A DNA stretch of 64,000 nt from Nematopogon swammerdamellus (taxonomy: Eukaryota; Arthropoda; Insecta; Lepidoptera; Adelidae), in the NCBI GenBank assembly GCA_946902875.1, contig OX336355.1:7771347-7835346 (forward strand). Direction: 5' to 3'. Below the pieces are notes generated by a model that was given only the letters and a program-made list of their open reading frames with translations, searched no databases and was not told the DNA's origin. Both the position numbers and the translations under genes were made by a program. Shown piece by piece: positions 1 to 13,900 of the stretch. Each line of letters begins with the position of its first letter. The first letter of the stretch is position 1.

Positions 1-421
1 TGTTCATTCATATATTCTTACTGTAAATGTACATAACTGACAGCTTTCGCACGGAGGATCAGGCGTAACGGCGATGACGAATACAAGGTTGATGGGAAAA
101 CATTTCATTCAGCAACAAGTCCGCCTTCTGTGCACATACATACAACTATCAAGGTCTCCGTTCTCTTAAGGTGCGACCGCACTACGGCGGAACTACACTG
201 AATTGCGCGTCATCAATCGTTTATAGGAATTGCCGCTGCGGTTTACCTCAAACAATTTCTTAAAATATTATGCTGCAGTGTTAGTTACACTGAGTGCGGT
301 TAGATTATTACAATTACAAACGCTATCACCTAATGGACAGAAGTCATACCACATTGCCTCTGAACCGTGAGTAGCACTGTAGGTATTTCTAAGAGTTAAC
401 CTGTTGTGAGTCCAAAACCAT
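1..421. other. No recognisable feature
   Basis: I see no exon or repeat that I can name here. If the RhoGAP gene continues to the left, this would be intron or a further untranslated part of it. Confidence 0.3.
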
Positions 422-790
422 GTTTTTTTTTATGTAATCCAGTATCAGTGGTTGAGTAGAAAAGGGCAAAGCACACGCTCCGACCAGCCAATATCGCCTC
501 CGAGAAGGTAGGTGCCATACCGGAAACTTCCCTTTGTGCTGGCTATACTGTACAAGATGAGGCCATTTTACATTCAGTACGGTGGTAACAACCCAGTCGG
601 CTACAGCTTGAGCCTACCACCTAGTAAGGGCCAAGGGAAGGGACCTACAGTTTTGCACCGGTTCCGAACGGTGAAGCAGCAGGTGTAGGAATGCACGTAA
701 ATTTTTTCGTGAGAAAAAACTCACTGGTACACGCCGACTCGGATTCGAACCTCGGACCTCTCGCGCGAGAAGCCGACGCCCAGGCCAAAA
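422..790 (-). mobile_element. tRNA-headed SINE copy (family A)
   Basis: The copy begins on the plus strand with a T run (the A tail seen in reverse), followed by the family A body (GTGCCATACCGG, the CCTACCACCTAGTAAGG core, CCTACAGTTTT). It ends with a degenerate tRNA-like head containing GGATTCGAACCT in reverse orientation. It matches the full-length copy at 10348-10766 closely enough to be the same family, but the tRNA-like head is damaged. Confidence 0.75.
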
Positions 791-1971
791 ATTACAGCCA
801 AGGCAACTTTTCTCTATATCTCATGAAGATCGATAGCCGATGTCATGAATAAAGAATTTTTAAACGTCCCTCATGAAGTTAGTTCCAAATTCCAATTAGA
901 TTGCACCATTCCATGCAATAGATTTTTTCATGCAACTTGGCACTGTTTGCTCTATCTTCGGCTACTCTCGTGGTGTCAGCTGATTACATCTCACTCTTGC
1001 GCGACACTAGACGCCATACCGGTGGGGGCTTTCGGCCGACCTTCATTCAAGTATCAGTGTGGCCTGATTTAACCCTACAACAATGGACCCTTAGTACGGT
1101 AATGGAAGGGACTTACAGTTTTAGTTTGTTTCAATTGCTACTATTTTCTTTCTTTGATAATTATTTCCCTCATGATCATCGCATTCTAATATCATGCGCA
1201 AATTTTCAAGGTTGCTTGAGGAAAATAAACAGAAGTTGTGTTATCAGCATGCATTATCATGTAAGCTAAGTCAATAAGGGGGTGCTGTTTTGTAGGCTGC
1301 CATAAATTAAGTCTGATAAAGTCATTTTTATTTCCGTATCATCAACAGACATTTGTACTAGTAAAAAACTTACAACACGACTCTTTTTTCGTCGGGGGTT
1401 AAAAAAAGGCTGTATTTAGAAATGGTTAATAATTTTTCTTTCTAGATATGTAGCTGAAAGAATAAATCTAGCACAGTATCTGAAAAAGTAAAGTTACAAA
1501 ATAAAATAAGGTACTATTTTTATACGGAGTTATTTTGTAAAGACTCGGCATACTAACATGTGGAACTCGGTACGAGATGAAGAAGTCAAATCTGTAATTA
1601 GTTGAAAACATATTTTCTTCCCGTGCATATTAGTAAGGTGACATAATATTTACTACTGTAAAACAAAATGCGATGATCTGTTAAGTTAACTCGAAATCAG
1701 ATGAGCCATTTTACATGTAGTTTCACTAATTGAACACTCGGAAAAGTTCAGAAAGCTTCGCCCGACGAACCCAATACTGCGTGCGGAGCCGCAGGCATAA
1801 CTTAGTCCTAAGAAATAAAAGGCAAAATTTGTAACGACCGACGCGCCATTCCATGTTCATTTATAACTCGAAAACTACTCAAGCAATTCACATGAGGCTT
1901 TCACTGACATTTTCTGTCAATTCTAAGGATGGTTATAAATTGTAAAATTGTTATAAGTAAAAAATGGTTAC
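791..1971. other. AT-rich spacer with a degenerate SINE-core remnant
   Basis: About 975-1130 resembles a decayed SINE body (GCCATACCGG, then ACTTACAGTTTTAG). The rest is AT-rich with short chance frames only. A GCGGAGCCGC stretch near 1778 resembles the Helitron tail seen elsewhere. No coding exon is supported; it probably lies within a RhoGAP intron or beyond its last exon. Confidence 0.35.
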
Positions 1972-4900
1972 CTTCCAAATTGTACTTGTTGCCCCAACGG
2001 TCGCACTCACACTGCAGCCAAGTCTTCTCCGCCTCCAGGGACAGTTGCCCTGCGGCCAAAAATTCATTAAATGTGCTATGAAGAATGACTGGAAGAAATC
2101 ACTACCAATGCTAAGTCCGCCTTTGCTGTCCTCTTTGTTTCCCTCTGTACTACATATTGCATATTTGTATGTGATTTGTTTGTTGTATTGTTGTTTTATT
2201 ATAAAGTATTTCTATTATCTTCTATTACAAGGAAGACAGACTTATCGTATAATTCAATTGCTTGCCGCCTACCTTGTTATCTAAACATAATGAATTGTTA
2301 GCCTATACAGGTTTCCTCAGTGCTGTCATTCACTGGAGTGACAATACATTAACTATATAAACTATTCGAAAACTCGAAAAACTTATTAGTAAACACGTGG
2401 GATTCAAGCATCCAACCTTTTGCACCATGCCACATACCACCAGGCTTTAGTCACTTCTTCTTTATTCATTCCCGTTTCACAATATCCGGTTAAGTCTAGT
2501 CCAACAGTTATTCGGATTCTAATATTAATATCGCAATAAAGAACACACAAAATTAACAATATTTCATTGAGACATAATATTATGCATATTCTTTATGATT
2601 CGTCGACATTTTTATTTTGTCCCGTCCAGCAATGCAATCTATAAGGAAGAACCGGGCAAGAAACTTTATACTTAGAGCTTTTGTTTTTAATATAACTTAC
2701 ATAATAAACTTTAATTATGTTAAATATAACATACTATATATATCATAGTGAAAAATTAAAAAATATTAAGTCAAGAATATATCCATTAAAAAAAGATAAT
2801 CAAATACAAAAAACAGTGTATTTTACAGTTAAGTGATATTTTCCATACATTTGACAGTAGTTAACTGGCAGCTAAATTGTAGCCAAAGGTGGTGAAATCG
2901 TCCGTAAGTCAGATAACAGTTAGGCAAAATTCCTGTTAAGCGCAAATTATACACGGGCCGAGCCGCGGGCACGACTCCATAATACATACATACATACATC
3001 ACACATACATACATACATACATCATACATACATACATACATCATACTTACATACATACATCATGCATACATATCACACACGCTGTATTGCGACAATCGGG
3101 GTAAGCAGAGTAACCAGTGTTGTGCTTCAAGAACTCACGTAAATTACAGCACAACACCAACCACAACATAAAAGTATTAGGACAAGATAACAATGCAAGT
3201 AAATACTGACTGGCGTAAGCCTGCTGATCATTCGGATGTCTCGGCGGCGGCGGCTCCCGGAACGAGCAGATCCACTCGTCCCGCACGCGCAGTATTCTGC
3301 CCGTAACGCGCGCATAGTACTCGTAGTTCTCCCGCCCGAACAGGTCGCCCGCGCTGAACTGCTCGATCAGCTGACGCATTATACGTGTTGCAACCTGACG
3401 CGTACGCACGTTTCATTAAACACTGCATCTTTGCAATGCTTTTTAGATAAATATTACATCCATTTATACAATTGAGAGTCGGAAAGGGGCAAGATTGTCT
3501 TACCTCCAGTAGGGCGTGTGTAAAACAGTATATTAACTTATTTAAAAAAAGGAAAATGTATGTTTAAAAAACAAGCTCTCTTTACATTTTGTAGTTTAAA
3601 GGTGTGAATTGTGTGTTTAATGGCAATTCAAGAATACCTATATATCTAAAATCGAGCATTTTGGAAATATTTCTTTTCCAAAACGACCAAGCACAGCTAG
3701 TCCATACATGCTACAATCGTAAAGATTATTTTTTTTCGTTTCACATCCTGCTATTAAAATCCTTCTCTTGGAGGACATTCAATAATCACATTTATTGTTA
3801 GCTTTCTTTCGTTGATTTCATATGTCTGCATGCATTGATGTATCCGACAATTAATTTAATTAATGTTATTTAATTAGATCTTGCAGGATTCTTTTTTTTA
3901 TCTTCTGGCAGTAGATCTCTGCCTCATTAAATTTACTGCCTGTTTATTAAGATGACAGTAGATATGAGATAGATGATCTTTAGATTAAAGGTAGACGGGA
4001 GTGGATGGATGAGAAGAGCGGAAGACCGCGTGTGGTGGCGTGCCTTGGGAGAGACCTATGTCCAGCAGTGGACCGATACAGGCTGATGATGATGATGATG
4101 ATGAGATTAAAATTTATTGACTAAAGAAAAATTTGTTTTACATTTTTGTTTAAATAAAAAAATTACTTTTTCACATACTACAACCTTTATTCACCTAAGT
4201 GTGAACACTTAATTAAACTTGGTTAGTGGCTCCCTTCTAGAAATGAAACGATCTAGCCCCTATCTCATTCTTATAATAATCATTGAATTCATAATAAAAG
4301 CCTTCAGAGAAAAAGCTTTTAACAAAACATTAATGCTTTAAACGCTCATCTCGTTAATATTTTCATCATCATACTGGGAAGTGTAACATTCAATTAATTC
4401 AAGGAAGTGAGTCATGTAACTTTTATCTGATGTGAGTTAATCTAACATGAATCAGAGCTTATCAGATGCACTCATTGCTTTAAGAATGTTGCTAAAATTG
4501 CTACGCTATTGCGCACTTTTCTTTGCTTCTATATTCTGATAATAGATAAAAGGGTATGTTTTAAACAACTAAGGTAAATACAAATAAGTGTACTATGCAA
4601 ACAACGCTAGGTGAATCACTATATGCCATCTTGAATCTTTCATACCAGGCAAGAATGTTGCTTATCACTTTTTATTAGTTTCAAATCCTGATGCAGGACC
4701 ACCCTTTTATTTTAGGCTTTGCATCTATCTAAAACAATAAAAAAAAACGTAAGCTGACCAGTACTTGCCTAGTATGAAAAATAAATATGAAAACTCTTAA
4801 GTCACTCGTGTCTGATGCCAAACACAACTTTGGCGACGACAGCATACAATTCAAAGTTGAATCATGCCACTTGAAAAAACGCAGATTGCATATAATAAAA

Positions 4901-7900
4901 GATGCAATCTTTCGAAATTTAGAGAGAATTCGTCATCAACCCAGTGGCAAATTGACAAGTCGCTGGCCAGAGGTCCAGGTTCTAATTCCGGCCGGGGATG
5001 AATATTTCTCTTTATTTTCTCCTTTGCATCTAAAAACGGTGTCAAATTTGAGTACACATATTTTGCTATGCAAAAAATCATATTTACCCATTACCAAAAT
5101 CATTTAGCAGCTACGGTAAGCCGGAGGGGATGCGAAATGAAGCGTTCAGGGTCATATTTAATGGGACAAAATTCTGGAACACTTGAAACATACCTTCATC
5201 CTATAGTTAGTTATGTACATATTTTAAATACTTTTTCAAATCAAGGCCAAACAATGTGATAAAGAAGCGCAAGCATTCAGTGGGTGCTAGGATGGGGCCG
5301 GGCTAGTGGCATCTTATATCTATATCTTCATCTTAGTCATGTCTCATGATGATACACCACACTCTATACATACAACTGAACCAATTGTTTGGATACTTTT
5401 TATTCTCGTGCGAGGACACTTCCTATGGAGGAACGTACCAAATAGAGCGTACGTTTTTAATATAAGCTCGACTTCCCTCTCTCTGCCGATGCAAATTCTA
5501 TATTAGGCATCCTACGAAGAAACTATAGACTGATTTGGCAGGTAGTCCCCGGGCTCCGACTTCACCCTTTCCTCACTATCTCGTTTGCTGGATGACAATG
5601 TTTGCTAGCTTTCATATTATTTCATATGCTGGTCCATGGGCATGTTTCTCCTATGGGCCGGTCCAGTTCCGCTAGTACTAAATGCTTTGTCAAATCAATT
5701 TTGTGTAGATCAAAATGACCCGTCTTAATGATGTAACACAATACAAATGGTTCAGTTTTATGCAAAAAAGTATACGTTAAAAAAACGTAACCAAACTGAG
5801 GATATAGTTTGTGGATAATAATGTAAACGATACAGCTACTGGGCATTATTTATTTGCAAATCACAGCCGATTATTGTACAAAACTATTCACACGTACCCT
5901 CTACTAAAAACAAACGTTTAAGAGGCAGTTTCACACTGAGTGTACTCACGCAGACTTCATCCTGCCCCAACGATGCACAGATTATCAACAAAAAGAAACA
6001 CAACGTAAGCTATGTACACTGTTCCCACTACGCTGCCCAATCAGCGGCTTGAGAAAATACATTATTTCCAACTTTTCCAGTCCTCCAAAATTTAATAAGC
6101 AAATTAAACATCTTTATGCATTCTCAAACTCAAAGTGAATAGTTTAAATTAAAGATAAATAAGTAAGTAAGATAATAGTGATTAAAATAGTACACGGTGC
6201 GATAGACCGACATGACGGTTGTAGGAGATAATATAACCAAGTATTTCAGGTTCTATTAAGCTAAATTTAAAAAAAAGACAACCCAAACAAATACAAAAAC
6301 TAAATAAAAGCAAACCTTTGACAAAATGATATAATTTATTTTCTCATCCAGTTTTCCCTTTCAGGCAGCGTAGGGTCCTGTCAATGACCCTCATACGCAG
6401 TGCTGCGAACATTCAATATGTATGTGTATGATTAAGATCAGTGAGTTACAGACCGGTGCTTATTGCACAGTGATGGTGCTTTATATACATTTGAGTCATT
6501 TCCCTTCTGTCTTCTCTTATATTCTATGAGCAATAACAAACTTATAACGAGTCATCCATCACATTCGATAATTCACTTTCATTCAGATTACCATGTTGTT
6601 AGGGTAGACAATAAATTGAAAAATTTTCAGGGTCTCTCCCATCACCAGTGCAATTGGCTATGTTGTAAATTAATATGATTTACAAACAAAACATAGGTTT
6701 TTTTTTTTTTCAAGCATTGCGTGAAGAATTTATATTTAAGTAGATCTATAGTAGACTACACCTCTGCGATAGTCTGGCGCGCGGCATATGTGTCGTGCTT
6801 TCCATAAAAAAATATTTTTATTATTTAATTTTGATGAATGAGCAACCAAATCATCCAACCAATATCATATTATCAAATATTTACGTTAACGGCCAGATTA
6901 TTTTTATTTTGAATAAGTTTGTGATGGATGCTTGGACGGCATCTTTGGTCAGTCCTTGGACTCTTCGATGTGTATCACTGTTTCGTTGTTTCAATTTTCC
7001 AATTGCATTGATTACAACTATCATTTCAGTCTGTAATCCGGTCGATACACACCTCCAATATGTACGATGACAATCTATGCACAAATATTGCTCAATTATC
7101 ATTACTTTCTTTGCCAGCCGCAATCGACCGTCATCCATCACTGATGATAAAATATTATTATCATTATTGTATAGAAAGATATAGAAGAGACTTATTGCTC
7201 TAATCATATTGTTTGTGTACCTATTAGAGATAATATGTTTAATGTATGCAGTGCAGATTTTCTATATTTAGTTTAGTAAGTAAGTCACTTATATTGATGC
7301 AACAGATGCTGACTGCTAATAAGAATGCATAGACGATCATGGTAGTACGACAACTTGTAATCTACGACTTCCAACATGAATCTTTCTAATTTGTTAATTA
7401 GAAGTTGTGTAGCAAAATGAGCAAAATACGAAATTACTCTTGATTGAGTTACGACGTCACATATTGGATCACTTGTACGATCTAGGAAATTATTACATTA
7501 TCTATCCACCACAATATATTCCTCACAAACTTTTATTTGTATTTAATCATCTGTTCAAAAATGTGCACAGAAATTTACAGTACAACCTATGTACAGTGCT
7601 TCCGAGCACTCCATACGCACCTTGAAGCGTTGTACGTCCTCCATGGTGGCGGTCTTGCCGTCCGACACGCACGAGTGGAAGAAAGATGGCGCCACCGAGA
7701 CCCCGAGAGCCTCCGACGTCATGCCCGTCCCTGCGGCCACAGATTACGAATAATTATAGCGAGTAGTCCAAATATGACTACAATAATATTGAAACTCGTA
7801 TTTTAGCAAGTTTAAAGACAGGCATTCTTCACAAATGACCCTTTGGGATGTGGAAAAATTCTTTATTTTTTATTCATCATTCGTATGGTAGTACACTACG

Positions 7901-10900
7901 CTTGAATTTTTCCTGTTTAGTTTTACAATTATATTGATACAGTTAGATAATGTACATGAAGAAATTATATTACACCTGCTAAATGGATTGATGTGAAGTT
8001 TTCACTAATCCCTGCCGTCCCGTCATATCCCGGTTATGATGTGCGGGTGTGAAACATAGACTCTGACGGTCCCTGTTGTCCAAAGGTTGAAAGTTGCCCA
8101 GCGAGCAATTCTGGGAATATCACTATGCGATATGGTGCGTAACGAGGCAATCCGCCGACGCACCAAAGTAATCGATATTGGACACCGGGCGGCTGTGGGC
8201 TGGGCACGTTAGTCGAAGAGACGACGACCGTTGGAGTAACTGTGTCCTACATTGGCGGCCTTGGACAGGAAAACGGGAGTATGGGAAGACCACCCGCCAG
8301 GTGGGACGACGACATCAAGTAAGTCGACGGAAAGCAGTGGTTCCGTACCGCTGAAGGAAACTGGAGGAAAATTGGAGAGGCGTATGTCCAGCAGTGGACG
8401 CTTACACGCTGACTGACTGACTTTCACTAAACATACAATAGGTTCAAACTTATATTGCAAAACTATATTTGTTACCGTCTATACCAGGGATGGGCAAACT
8501 TTTTTCTACGCGGGCCAATATTTACAAACAGAATCTACGGGGGGGCAGGCCAGGTTTTTAATTTTTTGGCTATAATGTAATTCTTTATTGAAATAAAAAT
8601 ATTAGTATTTTCCGAAATGAAGTTATTTATTGACTCATCATCAACATCAAAAGTTCTCTTATTTATACAAAATTAAATTATATGAACTATCTATCTATAG
8701 ATATTTGAATCAGGTACAGTGTACCTGGTACACTATGAAATCGGGAAATAGATATTTATTTGAGGTAATCTATAAAATAGGAACAACAATTTATTAATTA
8801 ATGTAACCAAGTACACTATTTTAATGTTTACTGAATGTGTCCGTGATTTATGTTACTTATGTTATTCTCTACTTCTGGGTCGATGGTCGCGGCGGGCCGG
8901 ATTGTGACCGTTCGCGGGCCGGAGATGGCCCGCGGGCCGTAGTTTGTCCATCCCTGGTCTATACAGAGATGGTTATAATTGGACTTGTTCCGCTCCATTT
9001 GCCTCTCACTCGCTTGCAAAACTTGACAATTCTAAAATACTTGATAAATAATTCAATAAACTCGCCTTCATAAATACACCAATAAACTTTACGAGCTCCG
9101 TAAATAGCCGCAGCAAACGCTGCATCAAGAAATATGATGCACTCATTAATGTGAATTAAGAAAGGTGTGTGGGCGGTCAAGATTGCTTCAACGATTCGGC
9201 CGGAAGGACCGTACCCATTAAACAGCATCTCTATTTCGCTCACGCTGACACAATTGAGGAATGAAAAGGGGCAAATTAATAAGATTTATATTAAAGTTTT
9301 TAAGTTAATTTGTTTTTAATTACATTACATTTAGAAGCTGATTAGAATTATGCAACATTCAGCAGCTGATTAGAATTACTGATTAGAATTAGTGTCAAAG
9401 TGCCTCAAACAGCTCAAATCATTACTAGAATACTGATAATATGTTTATTTATTGTTAAGTAGGCTAAATCAAATTAACAGAATAAGAAAGAAAGGCATTT
9501 TTAGGTTTCCGTATCCCGTACGGAAGCCTATTACTAAGCCTACGCTGTCTGTCTGTCCGTCCGTCTGTCTATCTGTCCGAGGGCTGTATCTCATGAACCG
9601 TAATAGGTAGCCTGTTGAAATTTTCACAGAATATGTGTTATTATGGCGGATATAACAACAAATAATAAAAAATTTCAAAAGTAAAAAATTAAGGGGGGTT
9701 CCCATTCAAGAAACATGTTTTTTCAATGTTTTTTGTGTGGTGCGGAAACCTCGGTGCGCGAGTCCGACTCACACTTGGCCGGTTTTTTTTATTTTCTCTT
9801 TACATATTACCACACGCTGTATCCCAACAATCGGGGGTAAGCAGAGTAATCGGTGTTGTGCTGCAAGAACTCTGGTAAATTGCAGCACAACACAGACCAC
9901 CACGTTTCGCAAAGTATTCGGACAAGATAACTATCAAGAAGAGAGTAAGGTATAAGAAGATTCACCTGCTTTAATACAATGCACATAATAATGAATCGTT
10001 ACCTATAATAAAATCCAACGTCTGCTTTCTGTCTGTCTGAGTGTCTGTCTGTCCGCTTATAACTCGAGAACCACTGAACCGATTTTAATAAAACAAAATT
10101 CTACGGATAGCTTGATTCTTCCCATCAACTATAGGCTACTTACTATCACGCTAAATAGCTTATGAGGTTAGCAGTGAAGTGAAATATGAGAGCGGGCGGA
10201 GCCGCGGGCACAGCTTGTAACATATAACATACACATACAAAACAAGGAAAGTAAAGTCTGTTAAATGTAAATGTGAATGTATGTAAATATTGTTATTGTT
10301 GTGTGTTCTTTATGGCGAAATAAATATCTGAATCTGAATCTGTGAAATTTTTTTTTTTTTATGTAATGCGGTATGGGTGTCTGATTCGGAGGGGCCAAAG
10401 CGCATGCTCCGACCAGCCAATATCACCTCCGAGAAGGTAGGTGCCATACCGGCGACTTCCCTGGATTGCTGGTAATACTGGACTAGAGGAGAACACAACC
10501 GAGGCTGCTATGCGGCCATCTTACATCCAGTACAGTGGTATCAACCCAGTCGGCTACAATTTGAGCCTACCACCTAGTAAGGGGCAAGGGAAGGAACCTA
10601 CAGTTTTACACCGAATTACAGTAATTTCCGAACGGTGAAGCAGCAGATGTAGGTATGCACGTAAATTTTTTCGTCAGAAAAAACTCATTGGTACACGCCG
10701 ACCGGATTCGAACATGGGACCTCTCGCTTGAGAAGCCGATGCCCCAACCACTCGGCCACCCGCCGCTTATTGTTGTTGTTCACACACAGAGGGTTACGTA
10801 GCCGTTTCATGTATAGTGTGTGTGATCACGCGGTCTTACCGTGTCTCGCACGTGACACCGCGCCGCAGCCCACTAGAATGATATTTTCTCGATAACTGTT

Positions 10901-13900
10901 TACGATATTCATAAACTTCAAAATCAGTTTCACGCCGTAAGGACTACATTAACTTTACTCATTGTTTTTTTTTTTTTTTTAGTTTTACAGATCCTTACGT
11001 TCGGGAGTAATCACCTCGGACAGCGCAGGTGACAGACGGACAGACACCTGACCAATTTTATAATGCTCCCTGCCAGCGTTGCTAGCTACAGAACCCTAAA
11101 AAAAGGCACCAGAGCACTGTGCTGAATCACACACAATGCTGAATCTAGTGAACACCTTCACTAGATCAAGCGATGTTATATTAAATACTTATTATTTTTA
11201 ATTAGCATTATTTGAGGGCACTTTTCTATTTAAGCTACATTTAACAGACTATAGTGTTTAGTATTTAAACTGTAATAGTGTTGATTTTTTAGCAATTCCC
11301 AATTAAAACTGCGAGCGGTATTACGTATCGCCCAGCTGTTAGGACACCGGGCGTGTAAAGGTTAAACGGAATGACTTTTAATTTAGTTAAGTTGGCAACA
11401 ATGTGACGCAAGAATAGTGCGAGCTTACTAAAATGACACGGCAGGGGTCGATGTTAAGCTGCATGCATCACGAGATTTCCTATGAATAAAATAAATACAA
11501 CACTTGTATCAGAAATTGAATAAATTACTATTCTGTTCTATTCTTCTTCTATTCTATTCTTCTATTTCTGAAGAACACAAACATTTTGCAAATGACATGG
11601 TGGAAATTATGCTCAGTGTGGGAGTCGACTTATACTCGTAAGTTGAATAAAAAAAATGTAAATGACAATTTTTAGAGCGCAATATTTAAAATTTCTAAAA
11701 TGTTGATTCATTAATAATTTTATTTTTATTGTTGACGAACTAGGTGGCTGTGCTCGAGATTGAAGCCTCATGTGCAGCAAATTTCGCCCCCGAGGAGGTG
11801 CCAGTCCGGCTAGAAGGTGGATTAATGTCGCTGGAGAAAGGGTATTAACAAGTGATTTGAAGATCCGTGGATTGTAGGAATAGGGAAAGATATTCCCCGG
11901 AAGCCCATTCCACACCTTGATCACGCACGTTGATCACCAAACAAGGTATGCTATTGGAAAATGGAGAGTGATACCTACCCAATCAAAATATCTTAGGTAT
12001 ATTTATTTAAAGTAGGTACCAGCTTTGTCGGCGTTGGATGCCATCACTCGGAAAGTGCCGAAGAGTAGAACCAGCAATCTCTGAGTACACACCGGCAGCG
12101 CCAACAGCAACCTGTCAAAACATTCCTGCCATTATACAACATTCCTGTCAATCTACAACATTCATGTCAATGTACAACATTCCTCACAATCTACAACATT
12201 ATTGTCAATCTACAACAACCCTGTCAATCTACAACATTCCTGTTAATCTACAACATTCCTGTCAATCTACAATATCCCTGCCAATCTACAACATTATTGT
12301 CAATCTACAAAATGCCTGTCAATCTACAACAATCCTGTCAATCTACAAAAATCCTGTCAATCTACAACAATCCTAAACAACCCTGTCAATCTACAACATT
12401 CCTGTCAATGTACAACCATTATTCTATTTTATTCGTACGTGAAACTAAATATTTATTTTATTATGGAATCTGACATGGTTGACTACGTAACGTTCTGCAC
12501 CCACGCTGTCAGCCACTAGGTACACATTGTTCCTGAAGCAACTATATGCTGTGTCAGCACTTCTGTCTGCAACACTGAACTGGAAATAATTGTTTTGTCA
12601 ATGTCTCAATTGATTCTCAACATCTCATACCATATTCTCATGTCAAATTTTAAATATCACATTTTATCATGGCTCTATTATGCACAATGTACACCACTCC
12701 CAAATAGGACGTGCAACGGTTTTCAATATGTCAGTGCATGCAGTGAATGATAAAGTAATTTTATTGGACCCTATTGTCAAGTTAACAATACAATCGGTAG
12801 GTACGGGTTAATAATATTCAATACACTGACCCGCCGGCTGCGCCGGTAGGCAACTGAACGAATTTTATGACAGCACGGCTCGTGGGAATATTACGAATGA
12901 CGGTTTAAGTTAGATTTGTACATTTGAAAAGGTACTGAAAAATAAATGAGATTTTAATGCATAACACTCACAAAATTTAAAATAACAGAAAAATTAGTTT
13001 TCCCAAATAATTGTTCTCTTATTTTCAACAAAATCATAAAAGATTTGTCTTTGAGTTATTTTTCTACAATCAGTGTGATGCCTCATAAGTAGTCATAAGT
13101 ATTACTGTCAATATTATTCATAAATAAGACTTATTCTTCTCCTCCAAAACCACTGAATGTATTTGAATGGGGTTTTAGCTATTAGATAGCTTGGTTCTTC
13201 AGTAAGGTTTTAGGTGATTGCAACCCAGTGGCACATTTAGAAAGGGGCGACAGGGGCTGAATCCAATATGGTTTGCTCACTTTATGGCCCGTCTAATGTG
13301 TCACAAACAATATCCCCTAGTGTCCCTGTTGCACGAACTCGCACGTCTCTGTGCGACATGGACGACGCTCTACAACCGGATTGTCTCTTTCTAAAGCATG
13401 ATACCCATTATTTGGAACTGTACCCACCCCCACACAAGCGGAGACGGGATTCTCTAGTTAGTAATTTCTACTAATTCAATAAGCCATTATCTAGCCACAT
13501 CTTATTAAATAGGTGGTTGGCTTTGTTTAATCAATGCCCTAAAAAAAAAATAATTCAAAACTCCCCCCTCCCCCCCTCAAATACCTCTTACATACAGATG
13601 TATACAAATAAGTAGTCATGATGGATGACAATTTGACCGAAGAAATGAACCAATGAACCAGATCTGTGTGCATCACAATAAAGGAAGTCCTCCACAGACC
13701 ATAAACACGCATTGTTCCCTGTCATAACCCTGGGCTTATCGTGAAAATGAACGCTATCAAAGGAGGTTTCAACTTTCACTCTACAGTATACAATGGACAA
13801 TCAGTGTTGTCTGTTTGAAGAAAATATTTATATCTGACTTCACTGTAACATAGTCAATATCAGACAATATTTTATTTTCTGAGAACCCATCAATACATTG

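Larger units (their letters stand above)
7731..12019. other. RhoGAP intron 4
   Basis: A repeat-dense intron: LINE tail (8030-8425), hAT MITE (8485-8956), dispersed repeats (9500-9788, 9808-9950), a Helitron-like fragment (10006-10217), a full-length SINE (10348-10766) and a minus-strand LINE remnant (11655-11940). The gaps between these are AT-rich with nothing recognisable. Confidence 0.6.

Noticed and set aside
4787..5107. 106-codon plus-strand frame
   Set aside because: No family resemblance; part of it is a possible decayed SINE head with a tRNA-like B box.
8959..9243. 94-codon minus-strand frame that first looked like a RhoGAP exon
   Set aside because: Exons 3, 4 and 5 of the RhoGAP gene join in phase without it, and its sequence has no RhoGAP motif.
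12038..12376. 112-codon plus-strand frame
   Set aside because: It is a translation of the 19-bp minisatellite and overlaps RhoGAP exon 4 on the other strand.
13268..13474. 68-codon plus-strand frame
   Set aside because: No recognisable product, no conserved motif and no splice support; it lies within a RhoGAP intron.
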